From: Proteobacteria bacterium UBA2363
GTDB taxonomy: Bacteria; Pseudomonadota; Gammaproteobacteria; Xanthomonadales; UBA2363
DNA: 52,786 nt
NCBI GenBank assembly: GCA_002344355.1
Contig: DDTN01000048.1
Location: forward strand, 1-52,786
Reading direction: 5' to 3'
Shown: positions 25,580 through 33,327 of the stretch, piece by piece
Layout of the letters: each line of letters opens with the position of its first letter
Numbering within the stretch: position 1 is the stretch's first letter
Notes under the pieces: model-generated
The model's database searches: none
Told to the model about the DNA's origin: nothing
The model's input: only the letters and a program-made list of their open reading frames with translations
Made by a program: the position numbers and the translations under genes

Positions 25580-26656
25580 TCAGGCGGCGGCGAGCGCCGC
25601 CCGCACGGCGTCCTCGGTAACGCCGCCGACCACCCGGGCCTGTCCGACGCCCCGCCACAGCACGAAGCGCAGGCCGTCGGCCTGCGCCTTCTTGTCCAGG
25701 CGCATGTGGCCGAGTAGGGCGTCCGGCGCCATCGCCGGGTCGCCGCGCACCGGCAGCCCGAAGCGCGCCAGCAGGGCGGCCAGGCGCTCGCCGTCGCCGG
25801 CCGGCGCCAGGCCCAGGAAGGCCGACAGGCGCGCGGCCTGGACCATGCCGACCGCCACCGCCTCACCGTGCAGCCAGTGCCGGTAACCGTCCTCGGCCTC
25901 GATCGCGTGGCCGAAGGTGTGGCCGAAATTGAGCAGGGCGCGGTCGCCCCGCTCGCGCTCGTCGCGGGCGACGATCGCCGCCTTGTGGCCGACGCTGGCG
26001 GCGATCGCTTCGGACAGGGCGGCCGGCTCGCGCGCCAGCAGCGCCTCCGCGTGCCGCTCCAGCCAGGCCATCAGGTCCGGATCGGCGATCGCCGCGTACT
26101 TGACCACTTCCGCCAGGCCCGACGCCAGCTCGCGATCGGGCAGGGTGGCCAGGGTGTCGGTGTCGGCGACCACGGCGGCGGGCTGGTGGAAGGCGCCCAC
26201 CAGGTTCTTGCCCTCCGGCAGGTTGACCGCGGTCTTGCCGCCGACCGAGGAGTCGACCATCGACAGCAGGGTGGTCGGCACCTGCAGCAGGCGCACGCCG
26301 CGCATCCAGCAGGCGGCGGCGAAGCCGGCGAGGTCGCCGACCATGCCGCCGCCCAGGGCGACCACGGTGGCGTCGCGGGTCGCCCTGCGCGCCGCCAGCG
26401 CCGAGAAGATCCCGGCGCAGCGCTCGAGCGTCTTGCTGGCCTCGCCGGCGGGCACCACGTGCAGGGCGTCGGCCTCGAGGCCGAGCCGCTGCAGCACGGC
26501 GGCGCCATAGCGCGGCGCGACGTTGCCGTCGCTGACCACCAGGCAGGGTCCGGCCGGGCGCAGCGATCGCCACAGGCCGTCGTCGCCGAGCAGGCCGGCG
26601 CCGACCACCACCGGGTAGGCGCGCTCGCCGAGCGCCACCTCGATGCGCCGGCTCAC
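25580..26656 (-). CDS. aroB: 3-dehydroquinate synthase
   Basis: A 358-residue shikimate-pathway enzyme that cyclises DAHP to 3-dehydroquinate. Signatures seen are VVSDGNVAPRYG, GEASKTLE, the NAD-binding GGGMVGDLAGFAAACWMRG, VPTTLLSMVDSSVGGKTAVNLPEGKN, and the zinc site LLNFGHTFGHAIE ... WLHGEAVAVGM. The GTG start at 26656 overlaps the aroK stop as GTGA and gives the expected N-terminus (SRRIEVALGERAYPVVVG), so the two genes are translationally coupled. All catalytic residues are present. Confidence 0.96.
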   Translation of the reverse strand: MSRRIEVALGERAYPVVVGAGLLGDDGLWRSLRPAGPCLVVSDGNVAPRYGAAVLQRLGLEADALHVVPAGEASKTLERCAGIFSALAARRATRDATVVALGGGMVGDLAGFAAACWMRGVRLLQVPTTLLSMVDSSVGGKTAVNLPEGKNLVGAFHQPAAVVADTDTLATLPDRELASGLAEVVKYAAIADPDLMAWLERHAEALLAREPAALSEAIAASVGHKAAIVARDERERGDRALLNFGHTFGHAIEAEDGYRHWLHGEAVAVGMVQAARLSAFLGLAPAGDGERLAALLARFGLPVRGDPAMAPDALLGHMRLDKKAQADGLRFVLWRGVGQARVVGGVTEDAVRAALAAA

Positions 26657-27198
26657 GACGCCGCCCCGCCGGCGGCGCCGGCCGGCTGCGCTAGCAGCCG
26701 GGCCAGCGCCCGCGCCGCCTGGGCCGGTGGCCCGGACGGATGGAAGCGCAGGTGCGCGGCCGCCTCGTACAGGGGTTCGCGCTCGCGCGCCAGCGCCTGC
26801 AGCCGGGCGTGCCGGTCCGGCACCTGCAGCAGCGGCCGCAGGCGGTCGCGCGCCAGTCGCGTCAGCTGTTCCTCGACGGTGGCGGCCAGGTGCACGACCA
26901 CGGCGTGCCGGCGCAGCAGGGCGCGGTTGTCCGGGTCGAGGACGATGCCACCGCCGCAGGCGATCAGGGTCGGCGCCGGCGCCGCCAGCGCCTGCGCCAG
27001 CGCCGCCGATTCGCGGCGCCGGAAGCCGGCCTCGCCCTGGTGCTCGAAGATCAGGGCGACGGTGGCGCCGGCGGCGGCCTCGATGGCCTGATCGAGGTCC
27101 ACGAAAGGCCGGCCGAGCAGGTCGGCCAGGGCGCGGCCGATGCTGCTCTTGCCGGCGCCGGTCGGGCCGACCAGGGCGATGTGGGTTGCCGGTTCCAT
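26653..27198 (-). CDS. aroK: shikimate kinase
   Basis: A 181-residue cytoplasmic kinase that phosphorylates shikimate. The Walker A motif is GPTGAGKSSIGRAL (residues 10-23). FVDLDQAIEAAAG holds the shikimate-binding Asp, GEAGFRRRESAAL the substrate Arg, ACGGGIVL the Gly-rich binding loop, and RPLL the lid. The length is typical. It is the first gene of an aroK-aroB operon. The upstream spacer (27199-27504) contains a dispersed repeat and the divergent exosortase-like gene's start region. Confidence 0.96.
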   Translation of the reverse strand: MEPATHIALVGPTGAGKSSIGRALADLLGRPFVDLDQAIEAAAGATVALIFEHQGEAGFRRRESAALAQALAAPAPTLIACGGGIVLDPDNRALLRRHAVVVHLAATVEEQLTRLARDRLRPLLQVPDRHARLQALAREREPLYEAAAHLRFHPSGPPAQAARALARLLAQPAGAAGGAAS

Positions 27199-27245
27199 CG
27201 GCCGGCAAGGTTAGCAGGCTGTCGGAAACCGCCTGCCGGTCGCGG

Positions 27246-27345
27246 TCGTGGAGGGCCGCCCGGCGAAGCGGCTGCGCGGGCGGCCGATTCGCCGGGCGCC
27301 CGCCCGGACCTGCGCCGGACGGGCGGGCCGAAGAACGACCGCGAC
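27246..27345 (-). repeat. intergenic dispersed repeat, copy R2
   Basis: The 306-base spacer between aroK and the exosortase-like gene has no coding features. Its reverse complement contains CGCAGCCGCTTCGCCGGG plus GCGGCCCTCC, matching copy R1 near 7.05 kb, with further matches around CGCCCGTCCGGC. A looser match occurs near 49.1 kb (GCAGGTCCGG). The rest of the spacer holds a possible -10 box at 27463 and otherwise nothing recognisable. Confidence 0.55.
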
Positions 27346-27462
27346 GGTTGTCGTGCAACGGGCTTCCGGCCGGTGCGCCGGCGCCGTGCCTGCGCCGGTG
27401 CGCGGGCGCCCGCGGCGACCGTGGTCCCGGCCGGTGCCGGCGGATCCCGGGACGAGGGCGGC

Positions 27463-27468
27463 TACACT
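27463..27468 (+). promoter_or_regulatory. candidate -10 box TACACT upstream of exosortase-like gene
   Basis: TACACT in the context GGCTACACTGGCC lies 36 bases before the ATG at 27505. The context is the same as that of the pirin promoter candidate. No clear -35 element is seen. Confidence 0.4.
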
Positions 27469-27504
27469 GGCCCGTCCGCCGACCGCCGCCCCCGACCGAC
27501 CGCC

Positions 27505-28014
27505 ATGCTGCGCTTCACCCTGACCTTCACCGGCCTGCTGCTGGGCCTGTTCACGCTGTCGCTGCTGCCGCCGGTCGAACGCACCGTGGTCGAGCCGTTC
27601 ACCTCCATCCTGGCCCAGGTGTGCACGGCCCTGGTCTCCCTGTTCGACGGCAACGCCCTGACCGAGGGCAGGGTGATCCGCACCCTCGACGGCAGCTTCG
27701 GCATCAGCATCGAGCGGGGCTGCAACGGCATCGAGGCGATGATCGTGCTGGCCGCCGGCGTGCTGGCGTTCCCGGCGACCTGGCGGCAGCGGCTGGCCGG
27801 CCTGGCGATCGGCTTGGTCGCGATCCAGGCGCTCAACATCGTGCGCATCATCAGCCTGTTCTACCTGGGCCAGTGGAGCATGACCGCGTTCGAGTGGTTC
27901 CACCTCTACATCTGGCAGGCGCTGATCATCCTCGACGCCCTGGTGGTCTGGCTGCTGTGGCTGCGCTACCTGGGCCGGCCAAGGCCCCTGCCGGCTGCGC
28001 CGGCGCTGGCCTGA
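27505..28014 (+). CDS. xrtH: exosortase H-like membrane transpeptidase
   Basis: A 169-residue multi-pass inner-membrane protein of the exosortase/archaeosortase superfamily. Its small size and pattern fit exosortase H, the family paired with IPTLxxWG-type C-terminal sorting signals. The catalytic triad is visible: Cys in IERGCNGIEAMIVL (about residue 74), Arg in LNIVRIISLFYLG (about 114), and His in WFHLYIWQALI (about 132). Predicted membrane spans include about 1-22, 80-100, 100-120 and 140-160. Exosortases cleave and attach proteins at a C-terminal hydrophobic anchor. No substrate with such an anchor lies in this window, and the usual polysaccharide genes are absent. The ATG at 27505 follows the promoter-like box. 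The family level is firm; the subtype is less so. Confidence 0.8.
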   Translation: MLRFTLTFTGLLLGLFTLSLLPPVERTVVEPFTSILAQVCTALVSLFDGNALTEGRVIRTLDGSFGISIERGCNGIEAMIVLAAGVLAFPATWRQRLAGLAIGLVAIQALNIVRIISLFYLGQWSMTAFEWFHLYIWQALIILDALVVWLLWLRYLGRPRPLPAAPALA

Positions 28015-28081
28015 CCCGGTTCCCGGTCCGCTCGCCGCGGGGGCGCGCGCCGGCGGCTTCCGCAGCCGCTTTCGATCCTGC

Positions 28082-28087
28082 TAATCT
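28082..28087 (+). promoter_or_regulatory. candidate -10 box TAATCT upstream of dodecin
   Basis: TAATCT, 38 bases before the dodecin ATG, is one of few AT-rich hexamers in the spacer. No strong -35 is visible. Confidence 0.3.
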
Positions 28088-28125
28088 GCGCGGCACGACA
28101 TGGCAAACCGGAAGGGGGTAGCGTC

Positions 28126-28335
28126 ATGGCCACGCAGGTAGCAAAAGTCATCGAGATCTTCGCCTCCTCGCCCAAGGGCATCGAGGACGCCGTCGAGAAG
28201 GGCCTGAAGAAGGCCGCGCAGACGGTGAACAACATCCGGGGCGCCTGGGTCAACGAAATCAAGGTGGTGACCAGCCCGGACGGCAAGGTGTCCGAGTGGC
28301 GGGTCAACCTCAAGCTGACCTTCATCGTCGAGTGA
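28126..28335 (+). CDS. dodecin family flavin-binding protein
   Basis: A 69-residue protein. The full dodecin pattern is present: VAKVIEIFASSPKGIEDAVEKGLKKAAQTVNNIRGAWVNEIKV, then GKVSEWRVNLKLTFIVE, with the Trp that stacks on flavin (GAW). Dodecins assemble as dodecamers that sequester flavins or CoA. An AGGGGG site lies about 8 bases before the ATG. The gene precedes a response regulator by 19 bases, so the two may be cotranscribed, though no functional link is established. Confidence 0.92.
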   Translation: MATQVAKVIEIFASSPKGIEDAVEKGLKKAAQTVNNIRGAWVNEIKVVTSPDGKVSEWRVNLKLTFIVE

Positions 28336-28354
28336 CCGCGGCTCCGCGCGCGTC

Positions 28355-29077
28355 GTGAGCAGCGGCCCGGTTTCCATCGGACTGGTCGAGGACGACCCCG
28401 ACCAGGCCGACCTGCTGGTGCAGTGGTTGCAGTCGGCCGGCTACCGGTGCCTGCACTACGGCACCGCCGCCGAGTTCCGTCGCGGCCGCGGCCGTCATGC
28501 GGCCGACCTCGTCCTGCTCGACTGGGAGCTGCCCGACAGCGACGGCCTGACCCTGCTGACCGAGATCCGCAGCGACCCGGCCACCGCCGCCACCCCGGTG
28601 ATCATGCTCACCGTCCGCGCCGACGAGGACGACGTCGTGCAGGGACTGCGCACCGGCGCCGACGACTACATCGTCAAGCCGACCCTGCGCGCCGTGCTGC
28701 TGGCCCGCATCGGGGCGGTGCTGCGGCGCACCCAGCTCGCGCCGGGCGCCGGCGAGGACGTCGACCTCAGTCCCTACGAGATCGACACCGAACGCGCCCG
28801 CATCCTCATCGACGGCCGCGACACCGAGCTGACCCAGCGCGAGTTCGAGCTGGCGGTCTACATGTTCAGGCGGCACGGCCGCATCATCCGCCGCGAGACG
28901 CTGCTGGAGAGCGTCTGGCAGATCGCCGCCAACGTGCCGACCCGCACCGTCGACACCCACGTCAGCCGGCTGCGCCGCAAGCTGCAGCTGGACGGCATGT
29001 ACGGCTGGCGCCTGGTCGCCGTCTACCAGCACGGCTACCGCCTGGAGAAGTTCGTCAGCAACGGCGAGCGCGGCTGA
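28355..29077 (+). CDS. OmpR-type response regulator
   Basis: A 240-residue response regulator. The receiver domain (1-120) has the acidic pair in GLVEDDPDQAD, the phospho-Asp in LVLLDWELPDSDG (about 54), and the Lys in DDYIVKPTLRA. The C-terminal winged helix (about 140-235) has TELTQREFELAVYMFRRHGRIIRRETLLESVW and RTVDTHVSRLRRKLQL, typical of OmpR/PhoB DNA-binding domains. The GTG start at 28355 is the only sensible N-terminus, and no strong Shine-Dalgarno is seen. No kinase is adjacent; the hybrid kinase at 19-23 kb is too distant to assign as partner. Confidence 0.9.
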   Translation: MSSGPVSIGLVEDDPDQADLLVQWLQSAGYRCLHYGTAAEFRRGRGRHAADLVLLDWELPDSDGLTLLTEIRSDPATAATPVIMLTVRADEDDVVQGLRTGADDYIVKPTLRAVLLARIGAVLRRTQLAPGAGEDVDLSPYEIDTERARILIDGRDTELTQREFELAVYMFRRHGRIIRRETLLESVWQIAANVPTRTVDTHVSRLRRKLQLDGMYGWRLVAVYQHGYRLEKFVSNGERG

Positions 29078-29137
29078 GCGCCGCGGCCGGGCACGCGGCG
29101 CAGTATCCTGCGCGTCCGACCCGTGCAGGAGGCGGCC

Positions 29138-29728
29138 ATGCTGCCGCAGCGACTGATCGACCGCTTCCACGAGCTGCTTGCCGCCGCCGCCGCGGCGGGT
29201 GAGCCCGAACCCACGGCGATGAGCCTGGCCACCGTCGACGACCAGGGCCAGCCCTGGGTGCGCGTGGTGCTGCTCAAGGCGCTGGACGCGCGCGGCTTTA
29301 GCTTCTACACCAACACCGACAGCGACAAGGGCCGGCAGCTCGCCGGCCAGCCGCGGGCAGCGATCTGCTTCCTCTGGAAGCATCTCGACCAGGTCGTGCA
29401 GGTGCGCGCCCAGGGCCCGGTCGAGGCGGTCGACGCGGCCGAGGCCGACGCCTATTTCGCCAGCCGGCCGCGCGGCAGCCAGATCGGCGCCTGGGCCTCG
29501 GCGCAGTCGCGGCCGCTGGCCGACCGCGCCACGCTGGAGCAGCGCATCGGCGAGGTCGAGGCGCGCTTCCAGGGCGTGCCGGTGCCGCGGCCGGCGCACT
29601 GGGGCGGCTACCGGCTGCTGCCGCAGCGCCTGGAGTTCTGGCACGGCCGCGAGCACCGCCTGCACGACCGCTTCCTGTTCGAGGCCGGCGACGATGGCCA
29701 ATGGCACGAGCGGCGGCTGTTCCCCTGA
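29138..29728 (+). CDS. pdxH: pyridoxamine 5'-phosphate oxidase
   Basis: A 196-residue FMN enzyme that oxidises pyridoxine or pyridoxamine 5'-phosphate to PLP. Conserved segments are TAMSLATVDDQGQPWVRVVLLKALDARGFSFYTNTDSDKGRQL, the FLWKHLDQVVQVRAQG flavin region, SRPRGSQIGAWASAQS, and the C-terminal WGGYRLLPQRLEFWHGREHRLHDRFLF ... WHERRLFP. The ATG at 29138 is chosen over the in-frame GTG at 29123 because AGGAGG sits immediately upstream at 5-8 bases. A TATCCT box at 29104-29109 may be its -10. Confidence 0.96.
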   Translation: MLPQRLIDRFHELLAAAAAAGEPEPTAMSLATVDDQGQPWVRVVLLKALDARGFSFYTNTDSDKGRQLAGQPRAAICFLWKHLDQVVQVRAQGPVEAVDAAEADAYFASRPRGSQIGAWASAQSRPLADRATLEQRIGEVEARFQGVPVPRPAHWGGYRLLPQRLEFWHGREHRLHDRFLFEAGDDGQWHERRLFP

Positions 29729-29765
29729 CCGCGCCGGCCGCCGCCGCCGGCGAGTTCGGGCCGGC

Positions 29766-29794
29766 TTGATTCGCCCCGGACAGGGGCGTATGGT
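29766..29794 (+). promoter_or_regulatory. sigma70-type promoter of kup
   Basis: TTGATT (29766-29771), a 17-base spacer and TATGGT (29789-29794) give a good promoter about 50 bases upstream of the kup start. Confidence 0.5.
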
Positions 29795-29843
29795 GCAGCG
29801 CCGCATCATCCTCCCCTGACGGCCCGCCGCCGACGCCACGTTC

Positions 29844-31718
29844 GTGGACACCCACACCAACCACGCGCCCAGGCGCATGCTGCCGCTGATGGTCGCCGCC
29901 ACCGGCGTCGTCTACGGCGACATCGGCACCAGCCCGCTGTACGCCATGCGCGAGGCCTTCAGCGGCCCGTTCGGCATGGCCCCGACCGAGCTCAACATCC
30001 TGGGCGTGGTCTCGCTGCTGTTCTGGTCGCTGGTGCTGGTGATCTGCCTGAAGTACCTGACCGTGATCCTGCGCGCCGACAACCGCGGCGAGGGCGGCAT
30101 CCTGTCGCTGATGGCGCTGGCCACCCGCAACTGGGGCGGCAGCGCGCGCACCCGGCGCTGGCTGGTGCTGCTCGGCATCTTCGGCGCCACGCTGTTCCTG
30201 TGCGACGGCCTGATCACGCCCTCGATCACGGTGCTGTCGGCGGTCGAGGGCCTGAAGGTCGCGACCCCGGTGTTCGAGCCCTACGTGGTGCCGGTGGCCC
30301 TGGTCATCCTGGTCGGCCTGTTCTCGGTGCAGCGCTTCGGCACCGCCCGGGTCGGCAGCCTGTTCGGCCCGGTGATGGTGCTGTGGTTCGCCGTGCTGGC
30401 GGCGATCGGCGTGTCCAGCATCGTCCAGAACCCCGAGGTGCTGCGCGCGCTCAGCCCGCACTACGCGGTGCTGTTCTTCGCCGAGCACCGCACCGCCGGG
30501 ATGGTGATCCTTGCCGCCGTGTTCCTGGTGGTGACCGGCGGCGAGGCCCTCTACACCGACCTCGGCCACTTCGGCCGGGCGCCGATGCGGCGCGCCTGGT
30601 TCGGCCTGGTGATGCCGGCGCTGATGCTCAACTACCTGGGCCAGGCGGCCCTGCTGCTGCGCGAGCCGGGCGCCGCCGAGAACCCGTTCTACCTGATGGC
30701 GCCGTCCTGGGCGCTGTATCCGCTGGTCGCGCTGGCCACCTGCGCGGCGATCATCGCCTCGCAGGCGGTGATCACCGGCAGCTTCTCGGTGGTCCGCCAG
30801 GCCGTGCAGCTTGGCCTGCTGCCGCGCCTGGAGATCCGCCACACCTCGGCCAGCGCCATGGGCCAGATCTACGTGCCGGCGGTGAACCGCTTCCTGCTGG
30901 TCGGCGTGATCGGCCTGGTGCTGTCCTTCCAGACCTCGTCCAACCTGGTGTCCGCCTACGGCATCGCCTTGGCCCTGACCATGGCGATCGAGACGGTGCT
31001 TGCCGTGGTGGTGGCACGCCGGCTCTGGCACTGGGGCACCGCCGGCATGGCGGCGATGGCGCTGTTCGTCGCCATCGACCTGGTGTTCCTGGGCGTCAAC
31101 GCCCTGAAGATCCCGACCGGCGGCTGGTTCCCGCTGGTCCTGTCCAGCCTGCTGTTCCTACTGATGACCACCTGGCGGCGCGGCCGCGAGATCGTCCACG
31201 AGAAGCTGCACAACGCCACCTTCCCGCTGCACCTGTTCCTGGCCAACCTGGACGGCATCCACCGCGTCCAGGGCACCGCCGTGTTCCTGACCGCCGATCC
31301 GGAGGGCCTGCCGCACACCCTGCTGCACAACCTCAAGCACAACAAGGTGCTGCACGAGCGCGTCGTGCTGATGACCCTGGTCACCGAGGAGGTGCCGCGG
31401 GTCGACGACCACGAGCAGGTCGACATCCAGGACCTGGGCGAAGGCCTGTTCCGTGTGGTGGCACGGTTCGGCTTCATGGAGGACCTCGACGTGCCCCATG
31501 CCCTGGCGCTGTGCGAGGCGCACGGCATGCACTTCGACGCCATGGACACCACCTTCTTCCTCGGCCGCGAGACCCTGGTCTGCACCAAGGGCGAGGACAT
31601 GCCGCTGTGGCGCGAGAAGCTGTTCGCGGTGATGTGGCGGGGCGCGGCCCGGGCCATGGACTTCCTGCGCATCCCGCCGAACCGGGTGGTCGAGCTGGGG
31701 ACGCAGGTCGAGATCTAG
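29844..31718 (+). CDS. kup: Kup-family potassium uptake transporter
   Basis: A 624-residue inner-membrane K+ symporter (KUP/HAK/KT). The N-terminal signature MVAATGVVYGDIGTSPLYAMREAF is intact, followed by about 12 membrane segments, including GGILSLMALATRN, LYTDLGHFGRAPMRRAW, and ASQAVITGSFSVVRQAVQLGLLPRLEIRHTS, and a cytoplasmic C-terminal domain of about 170 residues. The GTG at 29844 is used because it starts the charged leader MDTHTNHAPRRMLP. Its last codon and TAG stop overlap the first base of a long inverted repeat, and a 13-base copy of the gene's final bases recurs 99 bases further on, suggesting that the 3' end was altered by insertion of that element. It lies in tandem with a second K+ system. 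Confidence 0.95.
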   Translation: MDTHTNHAPRRMLPLMVAATGVVYGDIGTSPLYAMREAFSGPFGMAPTELNILGVVSLLFWSLVLVICLKYLTVILRADNRGEGGILSLMALATRNWGGSARTRRWLVLLGIFGATLFLCDGLITPSITVLSAVEGLKVATPVFEPYVVPVALVILVGLFSVQRFGTARVGSLFGPVMVLWFAVLAAIGVSSIVQNPEVLRALSPHYAVLFFAEHRTAGMVILAAVFLVVTGGEALYTDLGHFGRAPMRRAWFGLVMPALMLNYLGQAALLLREPGAAENPFYLMAPSWALYPLVALATCAAIIASQAVITGSFSVVRQAVQLGLLPRLEIRHTSASAMGQIYVPAVNRFLLVGVIGLVLSFQTSSNLVSAYGIALALTMAIETVLAVVVARRLWHWGTAGMAAMALFVAIDLVFLGVNALKIPTGGWFPLVLSSLLFLLMTTWRRGREIVHEKLHNATFPLHLFLANLDGIHRVQGTAVFLTADPEGLPHTLLHNLKHNKVLHERVVLMTLVTEEVPRVDDHEQVDIQDLGEGLFRVVARFGFMEDLDVPHALALCEAHGMHFDAMDTTFFLGRETLVCTKGEDMPLWREKLFAVMWRGAARAMDFLRIPPNRVVELGTQVEI

Positions 31719-31815
31719 GGGTCAGAGTCGATTTCCGGCGCGGATGACTACGCATGGGCCAGGTCTTCCGGGCCGGAAAGTGACTCTGACCCCGTTTACC
31801 ACCAGGTCGAGATCT
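31704..31815. repeat. 13-bp direct repeat flanking the first REP-like element
   Basis: CAGGTCGAGATCT occurs at 31704-31716 (the last codons of kup) and again at 31803-31815, bracketing element 31718-31793. The second copy runs straight into TGA, as the original end of kup might have done. This looks like a target-site duplication or recombination scar. Confidence 0.65.
31718..31793. repeat. REP-like inverted repeat, copy A
   Basis: The left arm GGGGTCAGAGTCGATTTCC and right arm GGAAAGTGACTCTGACCCC are inverted (two mismatches), enclosing a loop of about 35 bases. The left arm overlaps the kup stop codon. It is a member of the seven-copy family described in the findings. Confidence 0.9.
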
Positions 31816-31831
31816 GATGCCTGCGGGGCAA

Positions 31832-31907
31832 GGGGTCAGAGTCGATATCCGGCCCCTCCCGCCCCGCACTTGCGGAACCGAGCGTGCCGGAAATCGACTC
31901 TGACCCC
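31832..31907. repeat. REP-like inverted repeat, copy B
   Basis: Same family as copy A: arms GGGGTCAGAGTCGATATCC and GGAAATCGACTCTGACCCC. Only nine bases separate it from the -35 box of trkH. Confidence 0.9.
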
Positions 31908-31915
31908 GGTTTCGG

Positions 31916-31943
31916 TTGACCGCGCGGGGGCGCGGCGTATGCT
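31916..31943 (+). promoter_or_regulatory. sigma70-type promoter of trkH
   Basis: TTGACC (31916-31921), a 16-base spacer and TATGCT (31938-31943). Transcription would begin near 31950, right at a six-codon open frame (ATG at 31951, MYGHHP) that ends on the TGA overlapping the trkH GAGG sequence. Confidence 0.55.
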
Positions 31944-31973
31944 GCCGGCCATGTACGGACACCACCCCTGAGG

Positions 31974-33305
31974 ATGCAGGCCGGCCTGCGCCACCCGGCG
32001 CGCATCATCCCGCTGGCCTTCCTGGTGGCGATCGCGATCGGCACGGCGCTGCTGATGCTGCCGGCGGCGCGCGCGGGGCAGGGCGGCGCGAGCTTCGTCG
32101 AGGCGCTGTTCACCGCGACCTCGGCGGTGTGCGTCACCGGCCTGACCGTGGTCGACACCGCCACCTACTGGAGCGGCTTCGGCCAGGGCGTGATCCTGCT
32201 GCTGTTCCAGATCGGCGGCCTGGGCATCATGGCCGGCGCCACCCTGATCGGCCTGCTGGTCAGCCGACGGCTCGGGCTGTCCACCCACCTGTTGGCCAAG
32301 GTCGAGACCCGCAGCCTGGGCGTCGGCGAGGTCATTCCCATCCTGCGACTGGTGCTGGGGGTGACCCTGCTGGTCGAGGCGGCGTTGGCCGGATGGCTGT
32401 TCCTCCGGCTGCGCGGATCGCCCGACATGGCGGTCGGCGAGGCCGCCTGGCATGCCGTCTTCCAGGCGGTATCGGCGTTCAACAATGCCGGATTCTCGAC
32501 CTGGACCGACAGTCTCACGCAGTTCGCCCCTGACCCGGCGGTGCTGCTGCCGGTGGCGATGGCGGTGATCCTGGGCGGGCTCGGCTTCCCGGTGCTTTAC
32601 GAACTGCGCCGGCAACCGCTGCGGCCGTCCCGGTGGTCGGTGCACGCCAAGCTCACCCTGGTCGGCACCGCCACCCTGCTGGCGCTGGGCATGCTGCTGA
32701 TCGCCGTCTACGAGTGGCGCAACCCTGCAACCCTGGGGGGGCTGGACGGTGCCGGGAAGCTGCTGGGCGCATTCTTCCACTCGGCCATGACCCGCAGCGG
32801 CGGCTTCAACACGATCGAGGTCGCGGCGATGCGCGAGGAGAGCGTGCTGGTGCAGTACCTGCTGATGTTCATCGGCGGCGGCAGCGCCGGCACCGCCGGC
32901 GGCATCCGGGTGACCACCTTCTTCCTGCTCGGCGCCGTGGTCTGGGCGGAGATCCGCGGCGAGCCCGACAGCGTGGTGTTCCGGCGCCGGATCTGCCCGC
33001 AGGTGCAGCGCCAGGCCCTGGCCGTGGTGCTGATGGCGGTGGCGATGATCGGCACCGGCACCCTGGCGATCCTGTGGCTGAGCGACGCGCCGCTGCAGTG
33101 GGCGCTGTTCGAGGTGGTCTCGGCGTTCGCGACGGTCGGCCTGTCCAGCGGGCTCAGCGCCGAGCTGTCCGGCGCCGGCCAGTGCGTCCTGGCCGCGCTC
33201 ATGTACGTCGGCCGGGTCGGTACCATCACCGTGGTGGCCGCGCTGGCGTTGCAGCGCCGGCAGCGCAGCTACCGCTATCCCGAAGAGCGGCCGCTGGTCG
33301 GCTGA
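31974..33305 (+). CDS. trkH: TrkH/KtrB-type potassium channel-transporter subunit
   Basis: A 443-residue membrane protein of the Trk/Ktr superfamily. Four pore-loop repeats are visible: TSAVCVTGLTVVDT, SAFNNAGFSTWTD, SAMTRSGGFNTIEVAA and SAFATVGLSSGLSAE, each supplying the selectivity-filter glycine. The GGGSAGTAGGIRVTTFFLL gating-loop signature is also present. The length fits KtrB better than the longer TrkH, so the exact label is open. The start ATG at 31974 is preceded by GAGG directly adjacent, an unusually short spacing. The gene is followed 22 bases later by its NAD-binding partner, and the pair forms the second K+ uptake system next to kup. Confidence 0.92.
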   Translation: MQAGLRHPARIIPLAFLVAIAIGTALLMLPAARAGQGGASFVEALFTATSAVCVTGLTVVDTATYWSGFGQGVILLLFQIGGLGIMAGATLIGLLVSRRLGLSTHLLAKVETRSLGVGEVIPILRLVLGVTLLVEAALAGWLFLRLRGSPDMAVGEAAWHAVFQAVSAFNNAGFSTWTDSLTQFAPDPAVLLPVAMAVILGGLGFPVLYELRRQPLRPSRWSVHAKLTLVGTATLLALGMLLIAVYEWRNPATLGGLDGAGKLLGAFFHSAMTRSGGFNTIEVAAMREESVLVQYLLMFIGGGSAGTAGGIRVTTFFLLGAVVWAEIRGEPDSVVFRRRICPQVQRQALAVVLMAVAMIGTGTLAILWLSDAPLQWALFEVVSAFATVGLSSGLSAELSGAGQCVLAALMYVGRVGTITVVAALALQRRQRSYRYPEERPLVG

Positions 33306-33327
33306 CCCCGCACCGGAGCAGGAGACG

